From Sphagnum compactum (lineage: Eukaryota > Bryophyta > Sphagnopsida > Sphagnales): DNA of 64,000 nt. Under the pieces are notes generated by a model. That model saw nothing but the letters and a program-made list of their open reading frames with translations, made no database searches and was not told the DNA's origin. A program made the position numbers and the translations under genes. Positions within the stretch are counted from its first letter, which is position 1; each line of letters opens with the position of its first letter. Shown here piece after piece: positions 1 through 12,440 of the stretch. Where the stretch lies: contig OZ234494.1 in the NCBI GenBank assembly GCA_965153455.1, positions 27,767,354 through 27,831,353 of the forward strand, written 5' to 3'.

Positions 1-2391
1 TTTGTAAGTATTGATTTTCAATACAAAATTCGACAAAAATATCACAAAATTAAGTTCAAATTCAAACTTTTGTATGTAATGATGGAAATATCACTATGTG
101 GGAAAAAGGTGGAAGCCATGGATTGGTTTAACATCTTTGATATTTTGAGTGGCATAAAGAATTGTAAAATCATGCTTTTAAATATAGATTCAAATTATTA
201 TTTTTGTTTATTGAATGGACATAATGTAGGTTTTTAATTTTCAAAATATTTTATTTTCATTTTTAATGTGCAAGTTTTTAAATAAATGGTCTTCTTGTTG
301 GGTGGTTGTGAGGTAGGAATGCTCATTTTTTTTATCACAATATATTTTTTGGTGGATTTCATTTTTTCTCTTAACATGTATGTTAAAAAGTTATGTAAAA
401 TGGCTTATCTTCAAATGGATTTTTTGATTCATTAACCATCATATAATTCTCCATTTAATTAATGATATCACAATGGATTGCCATTTTAACATTATTGTAT
501 GTACTTTTATGGAGTGGTGTACATGTCGAAAACGAGACATCTAAAATTCAAAACCTTTCAACATGAAAGGTAAAAACAAGTTAGCCTTTTAATGTGAAAG
601 TGCAATGCACCTTTTAATAAAAACATTTAATGCAAAAAAAAATTATTTTTAATTTCTTTTGCCTCATCTAATTAATTGGAATTACAACATCCCACAATTG
701 TAAGGGGGTAATTGCATATAAATCACAAAATATTACATATGTATGAATAAAAAAAAGGTTATGATCAAGATGGAACTAAAGATGCAAATATCATATGAAC
801 ATAATTAATGTGGTTTGTGGCATTGAACACATATTTTGTCAAAACTAATGTTGGGTGGTTCTTGATTTTTATGAAAAGCTTTTGGTTCTAGTTTTGAAAA
901 ATAAATTAACATAATTCCAATTGCAAATCTAGTTTTTGAAAGCACAAAATCTTGATTTTGGTTTTGGGTTCAATTCTTCCAAAAAATTAAAAATAAATTG
1001 ATTGCATTTTTAAATATTAGACTCAATTCTGATTTAATTATAGGTAACTTGGACCAAAACGTTGGTTTAATATCAATTAACTTTCAATAGCCCTAGAATC
1101 TAATTCTCTTTTTCAATTTTTTTTCAAAAATGTAAGATCTAGTTCTAGTTCCAATTCTTTGAAATTAGGATCCCAACTCTAATTTAATTTTGGTTCTATG
1201 GAAAAACCAAAACCTTAAATTTGGTTCCAAAACTAGTTTCAAGAAACAATTGATTTTAAAAAAAAATTATTATTTGAAATCAAAACTTTCACATGATTTC
1301 CAACATTCAAGATTTAAAAGTCTTTTGCAATGCACCATGTTGCAAAGTTTGCCTTGAGCCTTGTGGCGAGCTTTAAAAGTCACATCATATTATAATATTG
1401 AATGAATTTTGAAAAGGAGAACAATACACCTTCTTTAACCTAAGTCCAAATTTGAGTTTCCATTAAAAGATTTACTTTACTTATTTATACTTAACTTCAC
1501 ATGGAAAAAAAGTTCAAAATTTAAATATTTCATGCAGATTAAATCTAACATGCATGCAACCCTAGTCACTAAGGGCTTTTCAAAAGCACCAAGTCTAAAC
1601 CCCAATTTCTCTGATTTTTTCTTAATGAAAAACATTCAATATTCAATAAATATTTCACCATAATTCTTAAATATCATTAAACCATCTTAATGCACCAATA
1701 CTTGTTGAACATATAGTACCAATAACATGGTATAGGAGACTATAGTTTGGGAGATCTCAATATGACCCCAAAAAAAGAAAAACTACCTAACTAACTCACT
1801 CCTTAATAATAGATGGAAGTTGTGATTAAATTGAGAAGATAGAGTCAATCCCAAAACAATAATCAACCTTCAATTGAAACACCTAAATAAGTGGTACTTG
1901 GATGAATGACCTACCAAAACTTTCCTAGTTCATCCATGACAATGTACATACAATGTATATGGGATAATATTCAATAAGGTAAAGGCTAGGTAACTAGTAA
2001 CTAGTCTACCCAACTCCACAAACAATGAAAAGCCTTTTTCATATCATTATAAAGAAGAGATCTACATGCCAACAAGCTAAATAATAAGACTATGAAATCA
2101 AAGCCTAGGGTTGTCAATATACTTATTATTATTACAATCAAGGAGTTTACTCATGTATACTGACATTGGGTTGTGGGGGGAAGATTTGAAGCTTATTTAG
2201 AGATCCCAACAAGATCTGTTGTTTAACTATAACTACATACACCGAATGAACTCCCCCCACTGACTACTAGTACTACTGCAGGCCTAGAGAATGATATTCA
2301 TGATTTGATTCAGTTTTTGAACATTAGAACTGAATGTGGAACCGACCTTCCAAGATTTTGTCAAGTCTTTCATTAGATCTGTTTCTTATAT
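1..2391. other. AT-rich intergenic sequence, no gene seen
   Basis: This stretch is strongly AT-rich and has no ORF with recognisable protein character on either strand. Around 840-1260 variants of 'ggttctagttttgaa' and 'ccaattcttt' recur, which looks like a decayed low-complexity or minisatellite tract. No RNA gene, terminal repeat or promoter was recognised. Confidence 0.6.
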
Positions 2392-2776
2392 ATTAAAGTT
2401 ATCGGTAAAGTCAGGCGATAAGGGGGCGAGAGAGAGAACAGCCAGTTCCCACATAATAGGCCATCAAATGCTTGACTGGGAATGAGATTTTACAAAACGA
2501 AATAACTGGGACCCAAACTAGTGTTTCCACCAATTTTGGTGGTAAACCGAGTTTCCATCCCCTCTCTCCTTTTCCCTGAGCGCCTTCACTGCTGCTACAT
2601 ATATTTTCACTGCTCCTACCTATAGAACTGCTACAACTACTCTCGAACCTTGTGCATTAAATGCTGAGTTTCAGCATTTCATACTGAGATTTAATAAAAA
2701 TTTCATTCTGTTGCGTATACCACTCAAAGAGGGGATAGGGGGTGAAAGAGAGGGTGACTTTACGGATAACTTTAAT
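2392..2776. mobile_element. 385-bp MITE-like element with 22-bp terminal inverted repeats
   Basis: Positions 2392-2413 (attaaagttatcggtaaagt, then ca) match the reverse complement of 2755-2776 at 21 of 22 bases; the only difference is G/C at one position. The arms enclose 341 bp with no ORF of note. That layout is what a non-autonomous DNA transposon (MITE) shows. Both ends can be read as flanked by TA, which would suit a Tc1/mariner-like or similar target preference. The outermost bases are AT-rich, so the exact end and the target duplication cannot be fixed. The superfamily is unassigned and no related transposase is in the window. Confidence 0.6.
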
Positions 2777-3129
2777 GCTGCTTACAAGAAAAGCTCCATT
2801 CCGTGTGAGTTTTGTGTACTGCAAACACACAAGTTACTTGTGATCTAAACCCTAAATACTAGTTGCTGGTTGGTAACAAAGTTATTGTTGTTATTAGTGC
2901 ACGCCATTGTTGCTTTTCCCCCCTCCCAGAGAGTCAGCAAACTTTAGCTCATCATTTGCTTCAGAACAACTGAAGCTGATGACACAAATTTACATGAGAC
3001 CCTTATCAACAATAAGCAGCTCGTGTAGAGTAATCACTAAGGACTACTACAATCCATTGTGTTTTTTTATTCTGTTTCTATTTTATTTATTTAATTTTTA
3101 ATATTAATATTTTATTTTCTCGGGCAATA

Positions 3130-3690
3130 TTTTCATCATGTGGTGACAAAAGAAAATCCAGTGTTGCTCATACAAAGGATTTTTAGTTTAATAAAATGCA
3201 CCAAATTTATCATATTTGGAGGATTTTTTTATTTTTTTTAAATTTCTGAAATTGCCCTGTTTAGACAATGGGTTCTAGCATATCACCAAAATATAGCAGG
3301 ATTTTGAGACAAAATAAAATCCAGTGTGACTCATACGAAGGATTTTTACTTGAATAAAATGCGCCAAATTCACCTTATTTTAATTTTTTTTTCTGAAATC
3401 GCCATATTTAGAGAATTGGTTCTAGAAGGTCATCAAAATATAGCCGAGACAAAATAAAATCTAGTGCAACTCATCATACAAAGGATTTCTACTTGAATAA
3501 AATGCGCCAAATTCACCAAATTTGGAGGAATTTTTTTTCCTTTCTAAAATCATCATATTTAGACAATAGGTTCTAGCAGGTTGCCAAAATACTGAATTTT
3601 TTTTACTTTCTCTCTGACCTACAGCCAAATTTGGTTAATTCCTCTTGTGGACAGTCAACAATGTGGTGGCTATACCGCAATAATTAATTT
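3130..3690. repeat. Threefold degenerate tandem repeat, unit about 140-170 bp
   Basis: Three successive segments begin near 3142, 3308 and 3445. Each carries 'gacaaaataaaatccagtg', then 'catacaaaggatttttact', then 'aataaaatgcgccaaattca', then 'atcatatttagacaatagg' and 'ggttctagcagg'. The unit has diverged by point changes and small indels. The tail (3600-3690, 'ctacagccaaatttgg', 'cctcttgtggacagt') has a clear relative at 45.2-45.45 kb, so this is a member of a dispersed family and not only a local array. Confidence 0.7.
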
Positions 3691-3877
3691 TTAAAATTAA
3701 AGAATTTAATTTTTTTTAAAAAAAAAACCTACCCAATCTATTATGGCAAGTTCAAACTAGGAACAGTAAAAATAGGAAATATTATTCATTATTAATTCCA
3801 AAAAAATAATGAATTCATAGTAAACACTAACACATGGTGAACATTACCTCAAAATGTGTGACCAAATGAAAGCTACA

Positions 3878-3933
3878 TACATCGGGCCATGGCCGATGTA
3901 GTCCATGCCCATCTCTTTGGGGAGAGATGGGCA
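3878..3933. other. Two adjacent perfect hairpins
   Basis: The first hairpin has 8-bp arms (tacatcgg at 3878-3885, ccgatgta at 3893-3900) around a 7-base loop. The second has 11-bp arms (tgcccatctct at 3906-3916, agagatgggca at 3923-3933) around the loop ttgggg. Only five bases separate them. The local sequence is GC-rich inside AT-rich DNA. No ORF or RNA family is recognised. A transposon end or a small structured transcript are both possible. Confidence 0.65.
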
Positions 3934-5459
3934 GGATGGGCAGCCCAATAAATTTTTCTCCTTCCAGTGACTAAGAATGGGGTGTAATTAACACCCATCT
4001 ACTATTAAATACTATCCCCAAGGCTCTTTTAATTTTCTTTGATTTTCTTTGACTTTTCCTTGGTCTCCAAAGCTTTTGAAATGATTTATTTATTTATTTA
4101 TTAGTTTTGAAATCATTCTAGTGTTTAAATAAATGAAGGTGCCAGTAGCTAATTCCTTTGCTTGTAAGTTGTGACAGGTAGAATTTTTATTTTTATTTTT
4201 CTTAAAAATTCTTTCTGACCTTTCAAAATTCACACATGAAACTAACAACCATATTATATGATATTTCAATTTTATATGATATATATTAGTAATAAAGAAA
4301 TGAAAGGAAAAAAAAAAACTTGTATTACTAGTCTATACTCTTTAAGTATTTTCAAAAGATTCCCTTTTTTTCCTTCACAAAAGGTTGTTTTATTTGAATA
4401 TTTTTGGTGAAAAAAATTAACATTTTTATAAATTTATGTCAAGGCTACCAAGGTACTATGATATACCTGATATTGAGATGATACATATACAATGTTAATT
4501 TTTTGAAATAAATTATTAACAAAAGAAAAATAAATTTTAAGTCTTTTTGCAACCTCACTCATTAATATGCAAAATTTTAGTGAAAATAATTAATTTATTG
4601 GAGTTTTTTTTAAAAAATTAAAAAGAAGGTAGAGCGACTTTAAGTTTCATAAGTTGTTTTTTTTGGATGATAATTTGAAATATGTTTTATCTAATTCTCA
4701 ACTAAAGAAGAAAGAATGAAAATAATATGTCTTTTCAAAGTTGTGAATTTACCATGTTTGTTTTTTTTCAACACCATAATCCATGAATAAAAGCCCCCCA
4801 AAAAATTTCTTCAAAAATCAAAATACCCACCAACCATTGCACCAAACCCTAACCCTTGCCAGAGATTCAAAAGCAGCATAAACCCCACTCCTAAACCCTG
4901 GTTCATACCTGCCTAACACTAGTGTTAAACCAATGTACTGAACCAAAAATAAAATAAAATAAATAAATTTAACATGTAAAATTACTTCTTTGTTCAAGTA
5001 GTGCACATTGTTCAAAATATATAAATTATGTAATATTAATTTTCTTACAACCCATCATCAAATGCAATAATTTGCTTAAAATGTAAGGTCAACCTTATAA
5101 TTTTATTCATAATTTTCTAAAGTTATATTTTATTTTACCTAAAGAAATTGAACCTATTTACAATGAGATAACACCCCCAATTCAAGTTCTAATTTAATTT
5201 TGACAAGAGATTGGTTGAAAATTACCTGGTAGCAATTTTATTTCTACCCATTTTTGCATTGTTTATACCTGAATAATAATACAATAATTTTGACACATAA
5301 AAGGGAAATTTTTGAATTTTTTTTTTTATATCACAGTGTGAAACCTCTCTACCCCATGTGGATTTGCACATAAAATGGTCTATAGCCACATTTGGCTAAA
5401 TGCATGATTGCCAGTTTTGGCTACATCACAAAATTGATTTTTTTTTTTTTTTTTTTAAA
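3934..5459. other. AT-rich intergenic sequence, no gene seen
   Basis: AT-rich, with many oligo(A)/oligo(T) runs, including about 20 T near 5438-5457. Near 5380-5430 two short 'ttggcta' phrases resemble the unit of the minisatellite at 6.3 kb. No protein or RNA gene was recognised. Confidence 0.55.
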
Positions 5460-6015
5460 CCCCTGATTGGTCGGTAGTTACTTACGTAGGAGCTTAGCTA
5501 ACCGTCGTCGTTAGCTAAGGGAACTCAATGGAAAACTGTTCCTCATCCATCTTCCATCCATCCCTCGTACGATGTTTTTGTGCAAAGAAACGGCAGGGGT
5601 AGAACGGAAGGGTGGGGGCGCCGGGAGGGGTGTGTACGTGGCAGGCCGGCGCGTGGGAAGAATGCGCAATCACGGCGACGGACGACGCGCCGTGTGTTTT
5701 GCCGTTCCTGACGGAACGCAACCACGTGTCGTACATGCAGTAGAGTGTACAGCTTCGTTAACGGTAGCCGTCCCTTTCTTCGTTGGTGGCCGTTTCGCGC
5801 CGCCCGACCACACTCTCCGCCTGGTCAGTCCACACGCCACACACGCCACACGCAGTCAGACAGTCAGCCAGACACACCTCCCCACCGACTTCCTTGAAAA
5901 GCGAGAAGTCAGTCGGCTGCTGTTGTGCCTGACAAAACTTTTCATTCCCTCTATTTTCATCCATTTTCACCCTATTTCATCTGTTTCAGCCTTGCCCGCT
6001 GCTGCAGCCTACTAA
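5460..6015. promoter_or_regulatory. CpG-rich island, candidate promoter or first exon of an unidentified gene
   Basis: Within AT-rich surroundings this 550-bp stretch is GC-rich and keeps many CpG dinucleotides, especially 5500-5560 and 5600-5830. Methylated plant repeats usually lose CpG, so an unmethylated promoter or exon, or a young insertion, is a reasonable inference. It contains a perfect inverted repeat, cttagctaac at 5493-5502 and gttagctaag at 5510-5519, with loop cgtcgtc. A 147-codon plus-strand ORF spans 5572-6015, but its translation resembles no family I know and is rich in Arg, Ala and Thr, as open frames in GC-rich DNA often are. I do not call it a gene. Confidence 0.4.
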
Positions 6016-6302
6016 GGATTTTCTTTGTCCAAGCCTCAGTGGATTTTTCGTTGACAAAAATATTTTGAAAAAAAATAAATCCTGTAGAAATTCCCTTTTA
6101 TATAGTAAATAAATTTAAAAACATCTTAATTTTTTAAAAAAATCGAAAATCGCCCATTATTTCCCCAACAAATATTCTTTTAGCCATTGATCCAAGGCCA
6201 TCCCTTTTCAGCCTTGTTTTTAATTGTCAAAATTTCATCAAAAAGTGAAATAATATAATAAAAATAATAAAAATGAGTTCATGTTTTAGGATTTCAATTA
6301 CT

Positions 6303-6560
6303 ATGGATGGATGATCACCACTTTGGCTGAATCTTCCTATGGATGGATGATCACCACTTTGGCTAAATCTTCCTATGGATGGATGATCACCACTTTGGAT
6401 AAATCTTCCTATGGATGGAGGATCACCACTTTGGCTAAATCTTCCTATGGATGGATGATCACCACTTTGGCTAGTTCTTCCTATGGATGGAGGATCACCA
6501 CTTTGGCTAAATCTTCCTATGGATGATCATCACTTTGGCTACATCTTCCTCACTTTGTGG
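6303..6560 (+). repeat. 36-bp minisatellite, six regular copies plus degenerate tail
   Basis: The unit 'atgatcaccactttggct' + 'aaatcttcctatggatgg' starts at 6311 and recurs every 36 bases to about 6526, then decays to about 6600. Because 36 is a multiple of three, the array is open as a 12-residue peptide repeat (MITTLAKSSYGW). The frame runs directly into a stop and lacks coding context, so I read it as a by-product of the period. Phrases of the same unit (tttggctaaatctt, gatgatcatca) reappear at 25.87-25.95 kb. Confidence 0.85.
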
Positions 6561-6599
6561 CTCACCAATGGATGACTCTCACTTTGGCTGCATCACCCA

Positions 6600-8607
6600 A
6601 AAAAAAAACCCTTAAGAAGACATTGGCCCTTTTGCTTTTGATTTTGATCCAAAGCATGCTTGTCACATGTGCCATTGTGCACTGAGTAGGCTAGTACAAA
6701 CATAGAAAAGAAGAGGTGGGTGGTGACAACAATGGTGAGGTTTTCTAAGATGATTCAAAATGTAGAGAAACACATGAGCAGAAAGCAAAGAAGCAGAATA
6801 TGAGAGAGTTAGTTAAGTTGTCTGCCACAAGTAGGCTATATATATGTGTTGGTTCTAATCTAGTATGTATTATTAGATTTGTGAATAGGGTAGTATAAGG
6901 TACCCAAAACCCTAAATAGAACCTGCTTGGAGTACTCTAGCACAGGCCAAAAATGGTTGATTACCCACTTCTGACAAACATGAAATTTTAGGAATGAAAT
7001 TTCATGAGCTCCAACATGCCCAAGAGGAGGGCCCACTTTTCTTCTTCTTTTTTTTTTCCCCTCCTTGGGGAAGGGTTGGGGGTGGAGAGAGAGGGGGGAC
7101 CCATGTTCCCATCAGGTTCCCATGCATGCTCCCAATGTGTTCCCCAAGTACCCATGTGCCCACCCAAGTTCATCCCTCAAAGCTTGCTTGATGGTTCTGG
7201 TGGGTTGCTACTGCAAAAGTCTCTGAGTACTACTACTACTACTACTACTACTACTAGGGCTAGGTACTTCTTCATTAACCTGGCAATGCTCATCAGCACC
7301 AGCATGCAAGGCAAAAAATGGCATGCACACTTTCCCTTTGTTCCAGATCAGGAACTTTTTATGAACACAATACCCATCAATCAAGAGTCCTGGGTATTGT
7401 GGCAGAGAGACTAGGCTAAGCAGCTACTTCATTAACCTGGCATGATCATGATCATGATCATCAACAAGTCCCATTGGAGGTTAGCCATGCCACATGTGAG
7501 GTTGTTTGGTTTCTTCTCACCTGAACTTTGCAGCTTTGTGTTTGAATATATGGCTTCTTCTTCATGATGAATGTAAGGAAGGAAGTAAGTAAGGAAGTAA
7601 GTAAGTAAGTAAGCACCTGGTTGATTAACATTCTTGTTGCTTGTTCAGCTGTGTGCTTTTTCAGGCACCTTTTGACGCTGACAAAATATCCACCAGCAGC
7701 TGTGGAGGTGAGCCTCGCCCTTAACATGCAGATATGTATTACAACAGCTTGAATATCTGAATCACCATAACACCAATGGTCTTGTGGATGATCATTGCAA
7801 CCACTTTTTCCCATTCTAAAAGGTACCCACATGCTACAAAACAGTGCTGGACTGAGATTATGTTTCTGTTATACAGTCAGTTCATTATGGAGACCAAAAA
7901 TTCCTCTGCACTTTGCTGCATGTACTTCCCACCCGGCAACACGAGGTTCATGCAATGGGATAAAGTTATTTAGTTGAACTGTAACAACTTCTTCATCCTT
8001 GGCTTTGGCGAATCTCTGAAAGGAATCAAAGCAAAGAAGCAAAATTCCGGGCATTGAAGTGAAGATTCATTTGTTGGCCATTAAGCATTTCACCAGCTTC
8101 GTGGAATTTCATTTGGGTTTTTATTGTATTAGAGCACCTCTAGCAACATGTAATGAGTGTCGAGCTAATGGTAAATCTTTGAATACATTGGTTGAAGAGT
8201 GCTAAAGTGCAATCCCAATGGTAAGCTCTAATGAGTCCACTCAACAAAACCTTTCAAGCTCAACATTTGTGTGCAAGATACTTAGCTCAACAAAGCTCCG
8301 TGCAAACAAGGCAATGTCATCTATATGGCCACTCCGAGCTCCTACCTCGACTACTATGTAGTTATTTTATGTTGGGGGAAGCTACTAAAATGCAAAAAGG
8401 TTGCAACTTGAATTAGAAGAACCTTTTGCTAAGCCTAACTAGGCCTCACTAGTAGTTATGCTACCCTATTCATCAAGCTACATATTGTTTCATACTCGGT
8501 TTGTTAGCAAACATTTCTTTTGTTTGCCACTTTCAATTTTTAATTTGTCAACCTTAAATACAATCGTTATTAAAACTACTATTACAACATATCCATCCAT
8601 TCGTGAT
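6600..8607. other. Intergenic sequence with microsatellites
   Basis: Mixed-composition DNA, less AT-rich than its surroundings. It has a (TAC)n tract at 7228-7256 and an aagt-type tract near 7577-7612. ORFs of up to 136 codons (7004-7414 on plus; 7461-7832 on minus) overlap these simple repeats and match no family I recognise. It may hold parts of an unannotated non-coding transcript or a decayed gene; nothing in the sequence decides this. Confidence 0.4.
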
Positions 8608-8632
8608 ATGTGGGGTTTAGGGTTTAGGGTTC
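8608..8632 (+). repeat. Short interstitial telomere-type tract (TTTAGGG)
   Basis: About three uninterrupted plant-type telomere heptamers (gggtttagggtttagggtt) lie in AT-rich intergenic DNA, far from any sign of a chromosome end. Confidence 0.85.
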
Positions 8633-8649
8633 AAAAAATACAATAATGT

Positions 8650-11600
8650 GCAAGTTATTTCCCCATCCTTACACAAAAACATGAAATAGCGGATAGTGTA
8701 CAATGAGGATCAATTAGATGCCACCACATGAACCAATCATTATGAGTAACAAACCAAATTCAATCATATTTCTTTACATTCCCCTTTTGTAAAGCATTAC
8801 ATATCATGTGCGTATTTACCTGTCCAAATTAAATTTCACTTTATTCAAAGCTTGAACTTCATCCACATTATTCTCCAAGCTCAATTTTGCATTCTTAAAA
8901 GTTTGAACTTCATGCAAATTATTGTTTGAAAGTTATTATAATGTTGTTAGTGGATTTATTCTAAACTTTATGGTGACATTTTATATACACCTTGGTAACT
9001 TGATGGAATTTTATGTGGGTTTTTTTATTGTATTAAGCAATTTGTGTTAAAAGAATAATATTCCAAGATATGATATGTGGATATTCTTATGAGTGGTGGG
9101 AATTGTAAGCAAACGCACTAATGAATTATCTTGAGGAAGCTACCAAATGTAGTATATTTTGTCTAACTATTTTGTTAATGTCATTCAATAAATCAACTAA
9201 AGATTTAACCAATACTATCCACAAGTTCCATCAATTTCACAAATTTGAAAATTCAAAAGCAAAGAGAATACGAGATTTGAAAATCAAATGAAAAAGTAGT
9301 TGGTTAAATTTTGGACTATTATTACTCCCGAAACAAGAAGTCATGAAAATAATTAGTCAAATCAATTTTTGTTTAGTGTGTTTAGGGCTTCAAGATTTTG
9401 TTAGAGTTGAAATTTGCATGGGCAATTTGTTTCAATGAGGGCAAAATAAGTAACTCCCAAGTTGCATTGACCTCAAAAGGAAAATTGAACATGGGATATT
9501 ACCCAAAATACAAACCTACTACCAAATGGCAACTTGTTTGTTAACATTATACATTGTTTTTCCAACCAAGAAAACCATAAGTGCTAAAGGTGTCCTAGCA
9601 AATCTAAAACATACATGCTTTGGTTTGTTTCAACAAGATCAATTGTGTGATTACAATTGATTGATAAATTGCATTGTATAAATATTTGATGTTAACACTC
9701 TTTATCACAATATCACAACACATTAACATGAATTGCTACCCAAGTCATAATGTAAAAGTGAAAAATTGGTAAAATATGTTAGAAAATATAACCTAAATAA
9801 TTACAATTTAAAAAATAGTCTCCTCTTGACATAAAAGATTCAAAACCTCTTTAATTTTCATTTAAAGACCATTGGGTCTTTAGGTTTCCATCGAGTTTAT
9901 ATGGTAAGTCAAACATAAAGTTTGCAGATTTTAATATAAGAAAATGAATAAAATTATTTTTAAATTGGTCTTTTTAAAAAAAATTTAAAAAAGGTAAATT
10001 TTTGATATATTATAATCATAATATGAAAAAGTTACAAGTATATTAATACATTTAAAGACTATGTCAATTTGAAAGTACAAAAAATCTAATTAAAATCCAA
10101 TTTTCATATATTTGAAACCAAATTTTACAAAAATGACACATTTGTTTTCTTATACTTCTAAAAAATATACTTGAATTCATGTTGCAACATGTAATTCTTC
10201 AGTGTTATGCAACAAAATCAAATTGATCATTGAAATAAATAATGTTCGTAAATTCAATATATTAACATTGTGGGTTGTAATTTGTTAATATGTCCCAAAA
10301 CAATTGTAACTATTTCTTAATTTTGTGTTTTAAACATTTTTGAAAAAAAATATAAATGAAATTTCTTTAATACAATTTTATTTTTGGGTTTACATTCTTG
10401 AAGTTTCGAAATCAATTTAAGTAATAAAAATGTCCAAAACACTTTGAAATGTAATGTTTTTAAGTAGAAAACCACTATTACAACTTTTTGAAAAGATTTC
10501 AAAATAAAATGTTGTTGGAAATTATTTAAAACAAACATTAACATCATATTAAAATGAATATTCTAAAAATAATTTGAAAAACAATTCCAAGACTTTTCCA
10601 AATAAGCAATATATAAACAAAATAGTAAGCAAGTGCCTTTCGCTCATTATAATGTGTTTGGACCTCTTATGATTTTCCATTCATTGTTTTTGCAAATATC
10701 TATCACATACAACATCCAATAGTAGTTTGTTAAAGTAAAAAACACATTAATAAGAGCCAATAGTGTGTCGTTGTGATTAATCTTGACAAGATGATGTGGC
10801 AGCATAGGATTGATGAATTGTTTTTGAAACAATGGTGTTTAAATAATGGGTTTTTCATTATGTTGAAAAAAAAATAGTTATGGGCTTCAAAACATGTTAA
10901 AAGGTATTTTATATTCATTGAATAACTTTAAAACTTATCTAGATGTTATACTGATATATTAAATAAGGTGTTGTTTAAATACAACACACATTTTCAACAT
11001 TAGTTCTTAATTTATTAAACTTTCAAACATATAAAAAAGATTTGTTTTGTTCAAATTGATTGCTATCAGTGTGTTTTTATTCATTAACATCATCACCAAC
11101 ATCATCATGGATGAAGTTCATCCATGAATATTCATTCTTCATTAAAAAATTATTATTTATTTATTTTTCATTCATAATGTGGTTAAAGAGGTGGGGTGTA
11201 ATCACAAAATAATGACCCACACCCACCCCTTTAGTATTATTCTTTAAACTAATGGATGAAATAATTAAAATGACATGTATGACAAAATTGGATTGGATTG
11301 CACAAGAAATATTCTTTAAACCGTTTTAATCAAATCAACAAAAAATTATATGATCTAATAAGATGGTACAATTTACTAGTATGTAAAAATATGTATGTAT
11401 AAAAACTTTATCATAAATATGTCATTTTCAAATCATTTCAAGTATTTTGAGAAGGATTGGTTACATTGCTTTAAAAATGTCTTTGCGTATTTTATTCTCA
11501 TCAAATCCATTTCAAATTTAACAAAATGTTCCCATAATATATCATAAACATATTTGTTAAACATTCTCAACATTAACTTTATTTATCATTTAAAAATGAA

Positions 11601-12440
11601 ACCATAATATATCATAAACATTTTTGTTAAACATTTTCAACATTAACTTTATTTATCATTTAAAAATGTGAAAATTTAAATAGTGGTTTCAATTTTTGTC
11701 GGTCATTATATTGTGATTACATTCAATGTTGTCAACAACAAAACAAAGATATAATTTGAAGAAAATTATATGAAGTTGGCAATGAACAATCACTAAATGA
11801 CTTTATGGTGTGAATAAATCATGATGTAGGCAAATGAACTAAAAGTATAAAGGCCATAACTTGCCTTGACAAGATTAAGGGGGTGGTGCCTTCATGACTA
11901 TTATTTATATAATTCAATGGTCTTTTCAAAATAAATTAAGATTTAAAATAAATTCCAATTAAACTTAAAATAAATTTCTATTATATAACTTTAGAATTTA
12001 CACCAACCACATTTTTTATAAGCTTTTGCCAACTATTTTTTAAGAAGTTTTTGCTATCTTCATCTTTTTAAAAATTTCATCAATTATATCTCTTAGAAAA
12101 TTCTATCAACTATTCTTTTAGAAGTTAGCTAAATCTTTAAAAAAAATTAAAACATATTCCTTGATGATTTTTATTTATTGATGTCCATGACAAATGCCCA
12201 AGAAAGTTCCTTGATTTGACAACATGGATGAAGTTAACATTTTTTATCTTGTACTAATTCGACAATCCTTTAAAACATAAAAGTCATTTCAATAATTCCA
12301 AGCTGATTTAATAAATTATGCACAAATATTGAAAACAATTAGAAACAATTAGATTTTATCAAAAACCTTAAAATATGCTTTGGAATAAAAAGATATTAAT
12401 CAATGGCATGATGTTGCATTAAAAAAAAACTTCAACCTAA
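8650..12440. other. AT-rich intergenic sequence, with one 70-bp tandem duplication
   Basis: No gene recognised. At 11532-11672 a segment beginning ccataatatatcataaacat occurs twice, 70 bp apart (11532 and 11602), with few differences, so it is a recent local duplication. The minus-strand ORFs at 10.3-10.9 kb are short, AT-driven and resemble no family. Confidence 0.55.

Noticed and set aside
5572-6015. 147-codon plus-strand ORF in the CpG-rich island
   Set aside because: Composition follows GC-rich DNA, no domain or homologue is recognised, overlapping frames are open on the other strand too, and it ends in low-complexity Ala codons.
6311-6526. ORF encoding six copies of a 12-residue repeat
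   Set aside because: It exists only because the minisatellite period, 36, is divisible by three; no non-repeat coding sequence flanks it.
7004-7414. 136-codon ORF with Phe- and Thr-runs
   Set aside because: It crosses a T-rich run and the (TAC)n microsatellite, and lacks any family feature.
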